DNA of 53,256 nt from Lachnospiraceae bacterium (GTDB taxonomy: Bacteria > Bacillota_A > Clostridia > Lachnospirales > Lachnospiraceae): positions 1 through 53,256 of the forward strand of contig JAFTZF010000022.1 in the NCBI GenBank assembly GCA_017464645.1, read 5' to 3'. The notes beneath the pieces are model-generated. The model searched no databases and was not told the origin of the DNA. It was given only the letters and a program-made list of their open reading frames with translations. A program made the translations under genes and the position numbers. Below, in pieces: positions 16,677-24,724 of this stretch (position 1 is the first letter of the stretch; each line of letters opens with the position of its first letter).

Positions 16677-17558
16677 ATGGACAGAATGCAGCTGCGGGCT
16701 TTAGCGAAGATCAATCTGGGTCTGGACGTGCTTCGGCGCCGGGAGGACGGATATCACGAAGTAAAGATGATCATGCAGACGGTACGTATGTATGATCAGA
16801 TTGAATTGAGAAAGACCCGGGACAAGGACATCCATGTGCAGACCAATCTGTACTATTTGCCGGCCAATGAAAACAATCTGGTATACAAGGCAGCCAAACT
16901 GTTGAAGGATGAGTTTTCCATCGATCAGGGCATAGCCATTGATCTGAAGAAATTTATCCCTGTGGCAGCAGGTATGGCAGGCGGCAGTTCTGATGCGGCA
17001 GCTGTGCTCTTCGGTATGAACCGCATGTTTCAGTTGGGCCTTGGCCAGCAGGAACTCATGGAGCGGGGCGTAAAGATCGGAGCGGATGTGCCTTATTGCA
17101 TTATGCGGGGAACGGCTCTGGCAGAGGGGATCGGAGAGAAGCTGACACCCTTGCCGCCTATGCCCCAGTGCCATATTTTGATTGCAAAGCCGGCCATCAG
17201 CGTGTCCACCAAATTTGTATACGAAAACCTTCACGCCAACGAGCTGACCGATCATCCCGATGTGGACGGCATGGTGGCAGCCCTGGAAAACCAGGACTTG
17301 AAGGGAATTACCAGCCGCATGGACAATGGAAATGTGCTGGAGCGGGTAACGATTCCGGCACATCCGGTCATTGCCCAGATCAAAGATTTTATGCGTGCCC
17401 AGGGAGCTTTGAATGCTATGATGAGCGGCAGCGGCCCTACCGTATTTGGCATTTTCGATGACCCGGCAGCGGCAAAACGGGCTTATCACAAGCTGCGCAA
17501 GCGCAATCTGGCAAAGCAGATTTACCTGACCACCCCTTACAATAGGAGAACAGTATGA
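16677..17558 (+). CDS. ispE: 4-diphosphocytidyl-2-C-methyl-D-erythritol kinase
   Basis: GHMP kinase of the MEP pathway; phosphorylates CDP-ME using ATP, giving precursors of isoprenoids such as undecaprenyl phosphate. The 293-residue protein starts RALAKINLGLDVLRRREDGY, with the conserved Lys/Asn and DGYHE. The GHMP loop is PVAAGMAGGSSDAAA (about residues 92-106) and the C-terminal loop AMMSGSGPTVFG (about 247-258). The ATG at 16677 follows AGAGGAG. The stop codon overlaps the ATG of gntR by four bases (ATGA), indicating translational coupling. Confidence 0.95.
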   Translation: MDRMQLRALAKINLGLDVLRRREDGYHEVKMIMQTVRMYDQIELRKTRDKDIHVQTNLYYLPANENNLVYKAAKLLKDEFSIDQGIAIDLKKFIPVAAGMAGGSSDAAAVLFGMNRMFQLGLGQQELMERGVKIGADVPYCIMRGTALAEGIGEKLTPLPPMPQCHILIAKPAISVSTKFVYENLHANELTDHPDVDGMVAALENQDLKGITSRMDNGNVLERVTIPAHPVIAQIKDFMRAQGALNAMMSGSGPTVFGIFDDPAAAKRAYHKLRKRNLAKQIYLTTPYNRRTV

Positions 17559-18229
17559 AACAGGGTTTGAATACGACGATCAATGAATATTTACCTTTGC
17601 GGGATGTGGTGTTTCAGACACTGCGCCAGGCTATTTTAAAGGGCGAACTGGAGCCGGGCGAGCGGCTCATGGAAATCCATCTGGCAAAGCGCCTGGGAGT
17701 CAGCCGGACACCCATTCGGGAGGCTATCCGCAAGCTGGAGCTGGAGGGGTTGGTGGTGATGATTCCCCGCCGGGGAGCTGTGGTAGCCAGCATCACCGAG
17801 AAAGACATGCGGGATGTGCTGCAGGTCCGCAAGACCCTGGAAGTGATGGCTGTGGAAGTGGCTTGCGGCTCCATGAATGATGAGGACATGAAAAAGCTGC
17901 AGGAGGCCTGTGAAACCTTCAGCAAGAGCCTGACTACCCAGGACGCGGTTCGAATGGCCCAGGCAGACATGGGCTTTCATGAGATCATTTACGGCGCCAC
18001 AGGCAATCAGAAGCTGATTGGCATTCTCAGCAACCTGCGGGAGCAGATGTTCCGTTACCGGCTGGAGTACCTGAAAGACCCTGACAGCTACGAGCGGGTG
18101 GAGAAGGAGCATAACCGGATTTGCCGGGGCATCTGTGAAAAGGACAAGGACAGAGCCTGTCAGGCTATGCGGGAGCATATTGACAACCAGGAAGCCCGCA
18201 TTATCCGGGCCATTCGGGAAAATCAATAG
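17555..18229 (+). CDS. GntR family regulator, FCD (FadR) subfamily
   Basis: A 224-residue transcription factor. The winged HTH is at about residues 12-78 (QTLRQAILKGELEPGERLME, then LGVSRTPIREAIRKLELEGL, then MIPRRGAVVASI). The C-terminal FCD ligand domain has VRKTLEVMAVEVACG, a DMGFHEIIYGATGN block and EHNRICRGICEKDKDRAC, with His/Asp residues that commonly bind a metal and a carboxylate effector. It overlaps ispE by four bases and shares its promoter, which has a matching palindrome. The effector and wider regulon are unknown. Confidence 0.9.
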   Translation: MKQGLNTTINEYLPLRDVVFQTLRQAILKGELEPGERLMEIHLAKRLGVSRTPIREAIRKLELEGLVVMIPRRGAVVASITEKDMRDVLQVRKTLEVMAVEVACGSMNDEDMKKLQEACETFSKSLTTQDAVRMAQADMGFHEIIYGATGNQKLIGILSNLREQMFRYRLEYLKDPDSYERVEKEHNRICRGICEKDKDRACQAMREHIDNQEARIIRAIRENQ

Positions 18230-18335
18230 CAGAAAAAATAAATCGTTTGTTGCGAGGCGTATAACACAAAGAAAAACTGGGAATTCTTTCCACAGAACAG
18301 CCGGACACCGGCTGCAGAAAGGAAGGAATCACCCT

Positions 18336-18668
18336 ATGAATAAAAAGAATTTTGATAAAAAAGAGGCAGGAAAGCTGCTGGCTATAGCGCTGGTTTCCCT
18401 GCTCATATGGACAGGAAGCATCAGTCAGTCTGCAGCTATGCCTGTAATCATGACCACAGACCGGGAAGCACAGCCGGCACAAGATCAGATGACAAACCAG
18501 CTGGCCTGGTGGGGTAGTCTGTACCCGCGCATTTGCTTAAAGGGAGCCATGCGCCTGGTGGAAGAGCCGGAGGCAGGAAAGACCCGGGAGGAGCCCGGGG
18601 AAAATTCAGATGGCTGGAACAAAGCCCTGCCCATAAAAATCAAATGGAAATGCAGAGACCTCTTTTAA
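18336..18668 (+). CDS. Hypothetical exported protein, 110 aa
   Basis: A small protein whose N-terminus (basic KKNFDKKEAGK, then LLAIALVSLLIWTGSISQSA) looks like a signal peptide or membrane anchor. The mature part has no recognised domain; SLYPRICLKGAMRLVEEPE is the only ordered-looking block and the C-terminus is basic. AAGGAAGGA lies before the ATG at 18336; an earlier in-frame start would overlap gntR in another frame and lacks such a site. It is followed after 19 bases by murI. Function unknown. Confidence 0.5.
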   Translation: MNKKNFDKKEAGKLLAIALVSLLIWTGSISQSAAMPVIMTTDREAQPAQDQMTNQLAWWGSLYPRICLKGAMRLVEEPEAGKTREEPGENSDGWNKALPIKIKWKCRDLF

Positions 18669-18687
18669 ACAGGTCAGGAGGAAACAA

Positions 18688-19515
18688 ATGGAATTAGAAA
18701 AAAAAGATGCCCCTATAGGAGTGTTTGATTCCGGTGTGGGCGGTCTTACCGTCGCCCGTGAGATCATGCGGCAGCTTCCCAAGGAGCGCATTACATATTT
18801 TGGAGACACAGCCCGGGTGCCCTACGGAACCAAATCCAGGGACACCATCATCCGCTATTCCAGACAGATCATCCGCTTCTTAAAGACCCGGGGTGTGAAG
18901 GCCATTGTAGTAGCCTGCAACACCGCCAGCGCCCTTGCGTTAGAGGAGCTTCGGCCGGAGGTGGATGTGCCGATCCTGGGCGTGGTAGAGCCGGGTGCCA
19001 GAGTGGCGGCTGCGGCCACCCGCAACGGTAAGATCGGTGTCATCGGCACAGAGGGCACCATTGGTTCGGGCATTTATACGGAGTTTTTAAAAGAGCTGAA
19101 GCCGGATGTGCAGGTCATCGGAAAGGCCTGTCCGCTGTTTGTTTCACTGGCAGAGGAAGGCTGGGCAAAGGACGAGATCACAAAGCTGGTGGCTCAGCGG
19201 TATCTGGAGGAGCTGACTCATTCAGACATTGACACCCTGATTCTGGGCTGTACCCATTACCCGTTGCTGCGTTCCACTGTGGCGGAAATCATGGGCGAGG
19301 GTGTGACTCTGGTCAATCCGGCCTACGAAACAGCCATCAGCCTGGGGAAATTATTGGAGGAGCAGGGGCTGGCCAATGAGGGCCATGACAAGCATGCGGA
19401 AAACCCTTACGAATTCTTCGTAAGCGATGCGGCGGAGAGGTTCAAACGGTTCGCAAACAGCATACTGCCCTTTGATATTACAACTACCAGACAGATACAG
19501 ATTGAAGAATACTAG
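18688..19515 (+). CDS. murI: Glutamate racemase
   Basis: Converts L- to D-glutamate for the second residue of the peptidoglycan stem peptide. The 275-residue protein reads IGVFDSGVGGLTVAREIM at the N-terminus. It has the two catalytic Cys, Cys77 in VVACNTASA and Cys188 in ILGCTHYPLL, plus FGDTARVPYG at about 38-47. The length is typical. GGAGG lies 8 bases before the ATG. The next gene (DUF1934) starts 14 bases after its stop, so the two are probably cotranscribed. Confidence 0.95.
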   Translation: MELEKKDAPIGVFDSGVGGLTVAREIMRQLPKERITYFGDTARVPYGTKSRDTIIRYSRQIIRFLKTRGVKAIVVACNTASALALEELRPEVDVPILGVVEPGARVAAAATRNGKIGVIGTEGTIGSGIYTEFLKELKPDVQVIGKACPLFVSLAEEGWAKDEITKLVAQRYLEELTHSDIDTLILGCTHYPLLRSTVAEIMGEGVTLVNPAYETAISLGKLLEEQGLANEGHDKHAENPYEFFVSDAAERFKRFANSILPFDITTTRQIQIEEY

Positions 19516-19529
19516 AAGGGGATAGAACT

Positions 19530-19982
19530 ATGACGAAACAGGTGCTTTTAAGCATTTCCGGTCTGCAGTTTGTGGAGGGAGAGACCAACGAGCCGGTGGA
19601 GGTTCTTACCATAGCCGACTATTATTTTCGCAACGGCACCCATTATCTGCTGTATGATGAGCCGGTGGAAGGCACATCAGAGATGCTTAAGAATACGCTG
19701 AAAATAAAAGAGGGGTGTGTGGAGATGCTGAAGAAAGGGCCGCTCCATGTGCATATGACATTTGAACAATGGAAGCGCCACATCGCCCGGTACGACACAC
19801 CTTTTGGCAGTATACCCGTGGGAATCCGGGCCGGGCTTATAGAAGTGACGGAGGATGAATACAACATTCACGCAGAACTGAATTATACGTTGGAAGTGGA
19901 TGGAGAGTATTTGTCCGACAGCCAGGTGATTCTCCATGTAAAGTCCAAGGATGCGCCGGACTTTTCCCTGGGTACCTTGTAA
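19530..19982 (+). CDS. DUF1934 domain protein (YwiB-like)
   Basis: A 150-residue beta-barrel protein of the DUF1934 family, related to calycin-like folds. Family marks are KQVLLSISGLQF at the N-terminus, the YLLYDEP segment, a central MTFEQWKRHIARYDTPFGS and the closing YTLEVDGEYLSDSQVILHVK. There is no signal peptide. Family members in Firmicutes have no firmly defined biochemical function. Its position directly behind murI in a short operon is the only functional hint. Confidence 0.8.
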   Translation: MTKQVLLSISGLQFVEGETNEPVEVLTIADYYFRNGTHYLLYDEPVEGTSEMLKNTLKIKEGCVEMLKKGPLHVHMTFEQWKRHIARYDTPFGSIPVGIRAGLIEVTEDEYNIHAELNYTLEVDGEYLSDSQVILHVKSKDAPDFSLGTL

Positions 19983-20018
19983 CCGAAAAAGCTCAGATAA
20001 GAAATTCGGGACAGAAAA

Positions 20019-20060
20019 AGGCCGCAGATATGGGAACCGTAAAATCCCGGCCTGCGGCCT
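20019..20060. terminator. Bidirectional terminator
   Basis: AGGCCGCAG (20019-20027) pairs perfectly with CTGCGGCCT (20052-20060), preceded by an A-run and followed by TTGTAAATTACTTTTT. It separates the convergent DUF1934 gene and the minus-strand gene ending at 20069. Confidence 0.65.
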
Positions 20061-20068
20061 CTTGTAAA

Positions 20069-20545
20069 TTACTTTTTGTCTTTGGCTGTCTTTTCCTTAG
20101 TGGTCTTGTCCTTGGAAAGGAATTTGAAAAGGCCCTTCTTGGGGGGCGGAGTCTCCAGACCGCCGCGGGCGCTCTTTACAGCAGTGATGTAGATACCGCT
20201 GAGGACTACCTTTGCCTCACGCTTTACGGGAAGCAACTGGAAAACGGATTCTTCGCAGACCAGAGTCATCACCTTGGGACCAATCTTGGCTTTTACAATG
20301 GGCAATTTGGCTCCTCGCAGATACTTGGGCGTCTGTTCCAGAACCACCGCCGGCAGACCGGCATCCTTCAGCTTCATGCGCTTTTTGTCAATGATGAGCA
20401 TGCTGACTGTCTGGGCCATAGCCTCCATCTGCTCTTTCTGCAGACCCTGCTTTTTCTGAGCCCTGGATGCCAAAATAAGCAGTGCGACTACAAGAGCAAT
20501 GAGTACAGCAAGAACAATCAAGATTACCTTCAATACAGGTGCCAT
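20069..20545 (-). CDS. Membrane-anchored hypothetical protein, 158 aa
   Basis: One N-terminal transmembrane helix (about residues 5-27, VILIVLAVLIALVVALLI), a Gln/Lys-rich coiled-coil-like linker and a soluble C-terminal domain of about 90 residues. That domain reads MLIIDKKRMKLKDAGLP and KLPIVKAKIGPKVMTLVCEE, ending in a Lys-rich tail. The pattern is that of a conserved Lachnospiraceae protein of unknown role, perhaps facing the cytoplasm given the basic tail. AGGAGG precedes the ATG. The gene stands alone and is divergent from the cardiolipin synthase gene. Confidence 0.6.
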   Translation of the reverse strand: MAPVLKVILIVLAVLIALVVALLILASRAQKKQGLQKEQMEAMAQTVSMLIIDKKRMKLKDAGLPAVVLEQTPKYLRGAKLPIVKAKIGPKVMTLVCEESVFQLLPVKREAKVVLSGIYITAVKSARGGLETPPPKKGLFKFLSKDKTTKEKTAKDKK

Positions 20546-20640
20546 AGGAAAAAATCCTCCTCTGTAAACAAATATTCAGTATAAAGAGTGTAACATTGTT
20601 TTTCATAAAGTGCAAGTGATTTTCAAGAAAGGAGACCGGG

Positions 20641-22116
20641 ATGCTGGCTGCAATCTGGCAGGGAATTCTGGAATTTTTAAATTTCTGGATGGACCATCTT
20701 CTGTTTATTAACATCATACTTTCCATCGTTATCGTGTTTTTCGAAAGGCGGGAGCCCAGGGTCGTGTGGGCCTGGCTTATGGTGCTTTATTTTGTACCCA
20801 TCCTGGGTATCTTTTTGTACTTTATGATTGGGTCTGACTATCGCAGAGCCCACATGTTTAAGACAAAGGAAATCGAAGATGCCATGCATTCGGCCATTCG
20901 GACTCAGGAGGAGACCATCCTTTCCGACCAGTTCCGGCCATCGGATTCGCGGCTTCAGAAGTTTGCAGATCTGGTGCTGCTGAATCTGGGGGCTGCTGAC
21001 GCAGTCTATACTTCCGACAACCAGATCCAGGTGCTGGCGGACGGAAAGAAAAAATTCCGGGCGCTCTATCAGGAGATTTTAAATGCCAAAGAATATATCC
21101 ATATTCAGTACTATATCATCCGCAACGATGAGCTGTGGCAGCACTTGGAAAAAGCACTGATACAAAAGGCCAGGGCCGGCGTGGAAGTGCGGATCCTCTA
21201 CGACAGCATGGGCTGCCGCACCATGAAGGAAAAGGACTGGGAGCGGCTGCGCAGAGCCGGCATACAGGTGGGAGAATTCTTCCCGGCCCTGTTCAAACGG
21301 CTGCACCTGCGCATCAATTACCGCAACCATCGGAAAATCGTGGTCATTGACGGGCGCACCGCTTTTGTAGGCGGTTTTAACATTGGCAGAGAATATGTGG
21401 GGCTGGATGAAAAGTTCGGCTATTGGCGGGACACCCATTTGAAGATCCGCGGTTCCGCAGTGCTGGCACTGCACATCCGGTTTATTCTGGACTGGAACTA
21501 TGCCACCAAGCAGAATCTGTTCCAGGAGGACAAATTCTTCAAGGACCACTACAAAAAGCCGGCCGGGGAAGAGGCCATACAGATCATTGCCTCCGGCCCT
21601 GACTCCAAGGAGCAGAATATCCGAAACACCTATCTGAAGATGATAGCCAAGGCCCGGAAAAATATCTATATTCAGACACCCTATTTCATTCCTGATGAAA
21701 GCGTATTGGATGCCATTAAGATCGCAGCTATGTCCGGCGTGGATGTGCGGCTGATGATCCCCTGCAAGCCGGACCACCCCTTTGTCTACTGGGCCACCTA
21801 CTCCTATGTGGGCGATTTGCTGGAAGCAGGCGCCAAATGCTACACCTACAACAACGGTTTTCTGCACGCCAAGGGCATGACCGTGGACGGTGTGGTCAGC
21901 TGCTACGGAACCGCCAATATGGACATCCGTAGCTTCAAGCTGAATTTTGAGGTAAATGCAGTCATTTACAGTGTAAAGACCACGGAGGAGCTGGAGCGGT
22001 TGTTTGTGGAGGATTTGAAATACTGCAATCAGATCACCCCCTATGTCTACGGACAGCGGTCTTTTGTTATTCGGGTAAAAGAGCAGTTTTCCAGGCTGCT
22101 TTCGCCACTTTTGTAA
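20641..22116 (+). CDS. cls: Cardiolipin synthase
   Basis: Phospholipase D-superfamily enzyme that condenses phosphatidylglycerol to cardiolipin at the membrane. The 491-residue protein has two N-terminal membrane helices (about residues 19-34 and 43-64). Its two HKD motifs are HRKIVVID at residues 230-237, within NHRKIVVIDGRTAFVGGFN, and HAKGMTVD at about 409, followed by YGTANMDIRSFKLNFE. The start at 20641 follows AAGGAGA. It is monocistronic as far as can be seen. Regulation is not evident. Confidence 0.93.
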   Translation: MLAAIWQGILEFLNFWMDHLLFINIILSIVIVFFERREPRVVWAWLMVLYFVPILGIFLYFMIGSDYRRAHMFKTKEIEDAMHSAIRTQEETILSDQFRPSDSRLQKFADLVLLNLGAADAVYTSDNQIQVLADGKKKFRALYQEILNAKEYIHIQYYIIRNDELWQHLEKALIQKARAGVEVRILYDSMGCRTMKEKDWERLRRAGIQVGEFFPALFKRLHLRINYRNHRKIVVIDGRTAFVGGFNIGREYVGLDEKFGYWRDTHLKIRGSAVLALHIRFILDWNYATKQNLFQEDKFFKDHYKKPAGEEAIQIIASGPDSKEQNIRNTYLKMIAKARKNIYIQTPYFIPDESVLDAIKIAAMSGVDVRLMIPCKPDHPFVYWATYSYVGDLLEAGAKCYTYNNGFLHAKGMTVDGVVSCYGTANMDIRSFKLNFEVNAVIYSVKTTEELERLFVEDLKYCNQITPYVYGQRSFVIRVKEQFSRLLSPLL

Positions 22117-22183
22117 GAATGTGGGGCGTTTCCCAGCAACAGAAGCCTTGTAACCTCACAAAAAATATGGTATGGTAGAATCT

Positions 22184-22201
22184 GGTGTTGATATCGACAC
22201 C
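22184..22201 (+). promoter_or_regulatory. Palindrome in the leader of the FKBP lipoprotein gene
   Basis: GGTGTTGATATCGACACC is symmetric at 16 of 18 positions. It lies about 40 bases before the start codon and directly after an AT-rich stretch (TATGGTATGGTAGAAT) likely to hold the -10. It could be an operator or a small leader hairpin. Confidence 0.35.
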
Positions 22202-22239
22202 GGGTGAGGGAGACCAACAAGAGAAAGGATATTGGTATT

Positions 22240-23301
22240 ATGAAAAAGAGAGTAATTTTGACAATGCTTATGATAAGTGCAGTGCTGGTTTTTGGAGCCT
22301 GCGGAAAGAAGGAGATCGAAGATACAGATGCTGATCAGGCAACAGAGACTGCAGAGGCAGAGCTGACTGAGCTGGGAGCTTACAAAGGGATTGAAGTAGA
22401 GGCTGTTAACATGGAAGCTACCGAAGAAGAGATCCAGTCACAGCTGGATTATTTCCAGAAATCTGTTTTCCTGGAGGAGATCGAAGGAAGAACCACTGTA
22501 GAAGAGGGCGATATCGTTAATATTGCCTATGTGGGACGCGTGGATGGCGAAGAGTTTGAAGGCGGCAGCAGTGAAAGTCGTGACCTGGAAATTGGATCCG
22601 GAGTCTTTATTGATGGATTTGAGGAAGGACTCATCGGAAAAGAAAAGGGTGGCACCTATGACCTGGATCTGCAGTTCCCCGAGGAGTACACGGAAGAATT
22701 GGCCGGTAAGGCGGTAGTGTTTGAAGTAACTGTAAATAAGATTCAGAAAGAAGTGAACGGAGAGCTGACCGATGAATTCGTGGAGAAGCATATGGGATAT
22801 GAAACCGTAGAAGCCTACAAGGAAGCGATCATTGCGGATATCGAGGCCTATAAAGTAGAGAATAAGGACACCCTGTGGGAGGAAAATGTGGTATGGGCTG
22901 TCATTGATAATTCCACCTTTGCCAACGAAGCAGATGAAGTGGCAGAGCTGGCAGACAGTATGATGGCAAACTATGAATACTATGCCATGATGTGTGGAAT
23001 GGATATGGAAAGCTTTGTATTCATGTCTATGGGATTGAGTCTGGAAGAGTTTGAAGAGAAGTGCAGCCTTTACGCAAACTACACCGTGAAAAAGGAACTG
23101 ATCCTCAGTGCCATTGCCAAAGCAGAAGGCCTTACTTATACAGATGACGAGTATACTGCCCAGGCGGAGACAGTAATGGCTTCCTATGGCTATGAGACGC
23201 TGGAAGAGCTGGAGGAGGCCGTTGGGAAAGAAGTGATCGCAGAAGGTATTCTGCAGGATAAGGCGCTGGTGTTCTTGCTGGAGAATGCAGTGGAAAAATA
23301 A
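22240..23301 (+). CDS. FKBP/trigger-factor-like peptidyl-prolyl isomerase lipoprotein
   Basis: A 353-residue extracellular chaperone-like lipoprotein. A signal peptide (MKKRVILTMLMISAVLVFGAC) ends in a lipobox Cys at residue 21. An FKBP domain spans about residues 78-165: VEEGDIVNIAYVGRVDGEEF, EGG, then VFIDGFEEGLIGKEKGGTYD and LDLQFPEEYTEELAGK. A helical region like the trigger factor C-terminal domain follows. It would help fold exported proteins on the outer face of the membrane. The start at 22240 is preferred over an upstream in-frame codon because the Lys-rich signal peptide begins there. Confidence 0.85.
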   Translation: MKKRVILTMLMISAVLVFGACGKKEIEDTDADQATETAEAELTELGAYKGIEVEAVNMEATEEEIQSQLDYFQKSVFLEEIEGRTTVEEGDIVNIAYVGRVDGEEFEGGSSESRDLEIGSGVFIDGFEEGLIGKEKGGTYDLDLQFPEEYTEELAGKAVVFEVTVNKIQKEVNGELTDEFVEKHMGYETVEAYKEAIIADIEAYKVENKDTLWEENVVWAVIDNSTFANEADEVAELADSMMANYEYYAMMCGMDMESFVFMSMGLSLEEFEEKCSLYANYTVKKELILSAIAKAEGLTYTDDEYTAQAETVMASYGYETLEELEEAVGKEVIAEGILQDKALVFLLENAVEK

Positions 23302-23323
23302 ACAGACAGAGGGAGAATATAGG

Positions 23324-24331
23324 ATGGAATATGTGACGCTTGGTAAAACCGGTTTAAAGATTTCCCGGCTTGGTTTTGGAGGGATTCCCATCCAGCGGAT
23401 CGATGCGGCCGGAACGAAGGTGCTGATGAAGGAACTGGCAGACAGAGGTATCAATTATATTGATACGGCCCGAGGATATACGGTCAGCGAAGCGTACCTG
23501 GGCGAGGCGCTGGAGGGTATGCGCCACAAGTTCGTATTGGCAACTAAGAGTATGTCCCGGACAAAAGAAGCCATGGCTCAGGACATTGAGACAAGCCTTG
23601 GCAATCTGCGGACAGATCATATTGACTTGTACCAGGTGCACAATCCTACCGTATCGCAGCTGGAAGCAGTAGCAGCTCCCGGCGGAGCTCTGGAGGCTTT
23701 GCAGGAGGCTGTGGCAGCAGGCAAGGTGGGACATCTGGGTGTAACCGCTCATTCTGTGGAAGTCTTTGAAAAGGCTCTGTCATATCCCTGGGTGGAGACC
23801 ATCATGTTCCCCTACAATATCGTGGAGACGCAGGGGCAGGAGCTCATTGCCCGCTGCAAGGAGCAGAATGTGGGCTTCATTGCTATGAAGCCGCTGGCAG
23901 GAGGAGCTATCGAAGATGGCAGACTGGCCCTGCGTTTCATCTGCAGTAATCCTGATGTGACCGTAGTGATCCCGGGTATGTATGATGTGTCCGAGGTTCA
24001 GAAAAATTATGAAGCAGCAGAAGATAAAACGCCGCTGACTGCAGAGGAGCTGGCGAAGATGGAAGAAGTGCGGGATGCTCTGGGCACCAATTTCTGCCGT
24101 CGCTGCAATTATTGCCAGCCCTGCAGCGCAGGTATCAATATTTCCGGCGCATTCCTGTTTGAGGGATATCTGGACCGCTATGGTCTGGGAGACTGGGCAC
24201 GGGACCGCTATGGAGCCATGGGCGCCAAAGCCGGAGACTGTTTGGACTGCGGACTTTGTGAGGAGCGCTGTCCCTATCATCTGCCCATCCGAGAGATGCT
24301 GAAGGGCTGTGCAGAGAAATTTGGCGCGTAG
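23324..24331 (+). CDS. Aldo/keto reductase with C-terminal ferredoxin-like Cys clusters
   Basis: A 335-residue AKR. TIM-barrel marks are LGKTGLKISRLGFGG, INYIDTARGYTVSEAYLGEA (catalytic Asp/Tyr region), HIDLYQVHNPT and FIAMKPLAGGAI. The C-terminal extension has two Cys groups, CRRCNYCQPC and CLDCGLCEERCP, which resemble 4Fe-4S-binding motifs seen in AKR-ferredoxin fusions of anaerobes. It probably reduces a carbonyl substrate with electrons from NAD(P)H or ferredoxin; the substrate is unknown. It begins 23 bases after the FKBP gene and may be cotranscribed. It ends just before the spoIIID hairpin. Confidence 0.85.
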   Translation: MEYVTLGKTGLKISRLGFGGIPIQRIDAAGTKVLMKELADRGINYIDTARGYTVSEAYLGEALEGMRHKFVLATKSMSRTKEAMAQDIETSLGNLRTDHIDLYQVHNPTVSQLEAVAAPGGALEALQEAVAAGKVGHLGVTAHSVEVFEKALSYPWVETIMFPYNIVETQGQELIARCKEQNVGFIAMKPLAGGAIEDGRLALRFICSNPDVTVVIPGMYDVSEVQKNYEAAEDKTPLTAEELAKMEEVRDALGTNFCRRCNYCQPCSAGINISGAFLFEGYLDRYGLGDWARDRYGAMGAKAGDCLDCGLCEERCPYHLPIREMLKGCAEKFGA

Positions 24332-24338
24332 ACCGGGC

Positions 24339-24389
24339 GAATATTACTCTTAACCCCTGCATAGATTGTAAAAACAAACTATGCAGGGG
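24339..24389 (+). promoter_or_regulatory. spoIIID control region: sigma-E-like promoter overlapping an SD-sequestering hairpin
   Basis: CCCCTGCATAG (24354-24364) and CTATGCAGGGG (24379-24389) form a perfect 11-bp stem. The right arm holds AGGGG, the only Shine-Dalgarno for the ATG at 24397. The left arm overlaps CATAGATT (24360-24367), a good match to the sigma-E -10 (CATACAnT), with GAATATT (24339-24345) 14 bases upstream as -35. A start about 7 bases downstream falls in the loop, giving an mRNA without the left arm. Confidence 0.5.
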
Positions 24390-24396
24390 TTCTTAG

Positions 24397-24645
24397 ATGA
24401 AGGAATACATTGAAGAGCGGGCTGTGGAAATTGCGCAGTACATTATTGAAAATAATGCCACAGTGCGCCAGACGGCCAGACATTTCGGGATCAGTAAGAG
24501 CACGGTACATAAAGATGTAGCAGAACGTCTGGTTCATATTAATCCGTCATTGGCTACGCGGGCGCGGGTAGTATTGGATATCAATAAGGCGGAGCGGCAC
24601 ATCCGCGGCGGAATGGCTACCAAGGAGAAATACAAAAATTCATAA
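24397..24645 (+). CDS. spoIIID: Sporulation transcriptional regulator SpoIIID
   Basis: Mother-cell DNA-binding protein that tunes sigma-E and sigma-K regulons during endospore formation. All 82 residues align with the family: MKEYIEERAVEIAQYIIENN, ATVRQTARHFGISKSTVHKD (helix-turn-helix) and RARVVLDINKAERHIRGGMA. The C-terminal basic TKEKYKNS tail is normal. Sigma-E control, known in Bacillus, is consistent with the promoter-like text upstream. The ribosome binding site sits inside a hairpin. A very strong terminator follows. Confidence 0.95.
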   Translation: MKEYIEERAVEIAQYIIENNATVRQTARHFGISKSTVHKDVAERLVHINPSLATRARVVLDINKAERHIRGGMATKEKYKNS

Positions 24646-24663
24646 AAGAATACACTGATAAAT

Positions 24664-24721
24664 AAAGGCGGGAAGCCGCGGCAAAATTTCCAAGGGGATT
24701 TTGCCGCGGCTTCCCGCCTTT
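24664..24721. terminator. Strong bidirectional terminator
   Basis: A perfect 24-bp stem (24664-24687 with 24698-24721, containing GGCGGGAAGCCGCGGC) around a 10-base loop. AAA and TTT edges let it act on spoIIID from the left and on the minus-strand AraC gene ending at 24725 from the right. Confidence 0.9.
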
Positions 24722-24724
24722 GGG

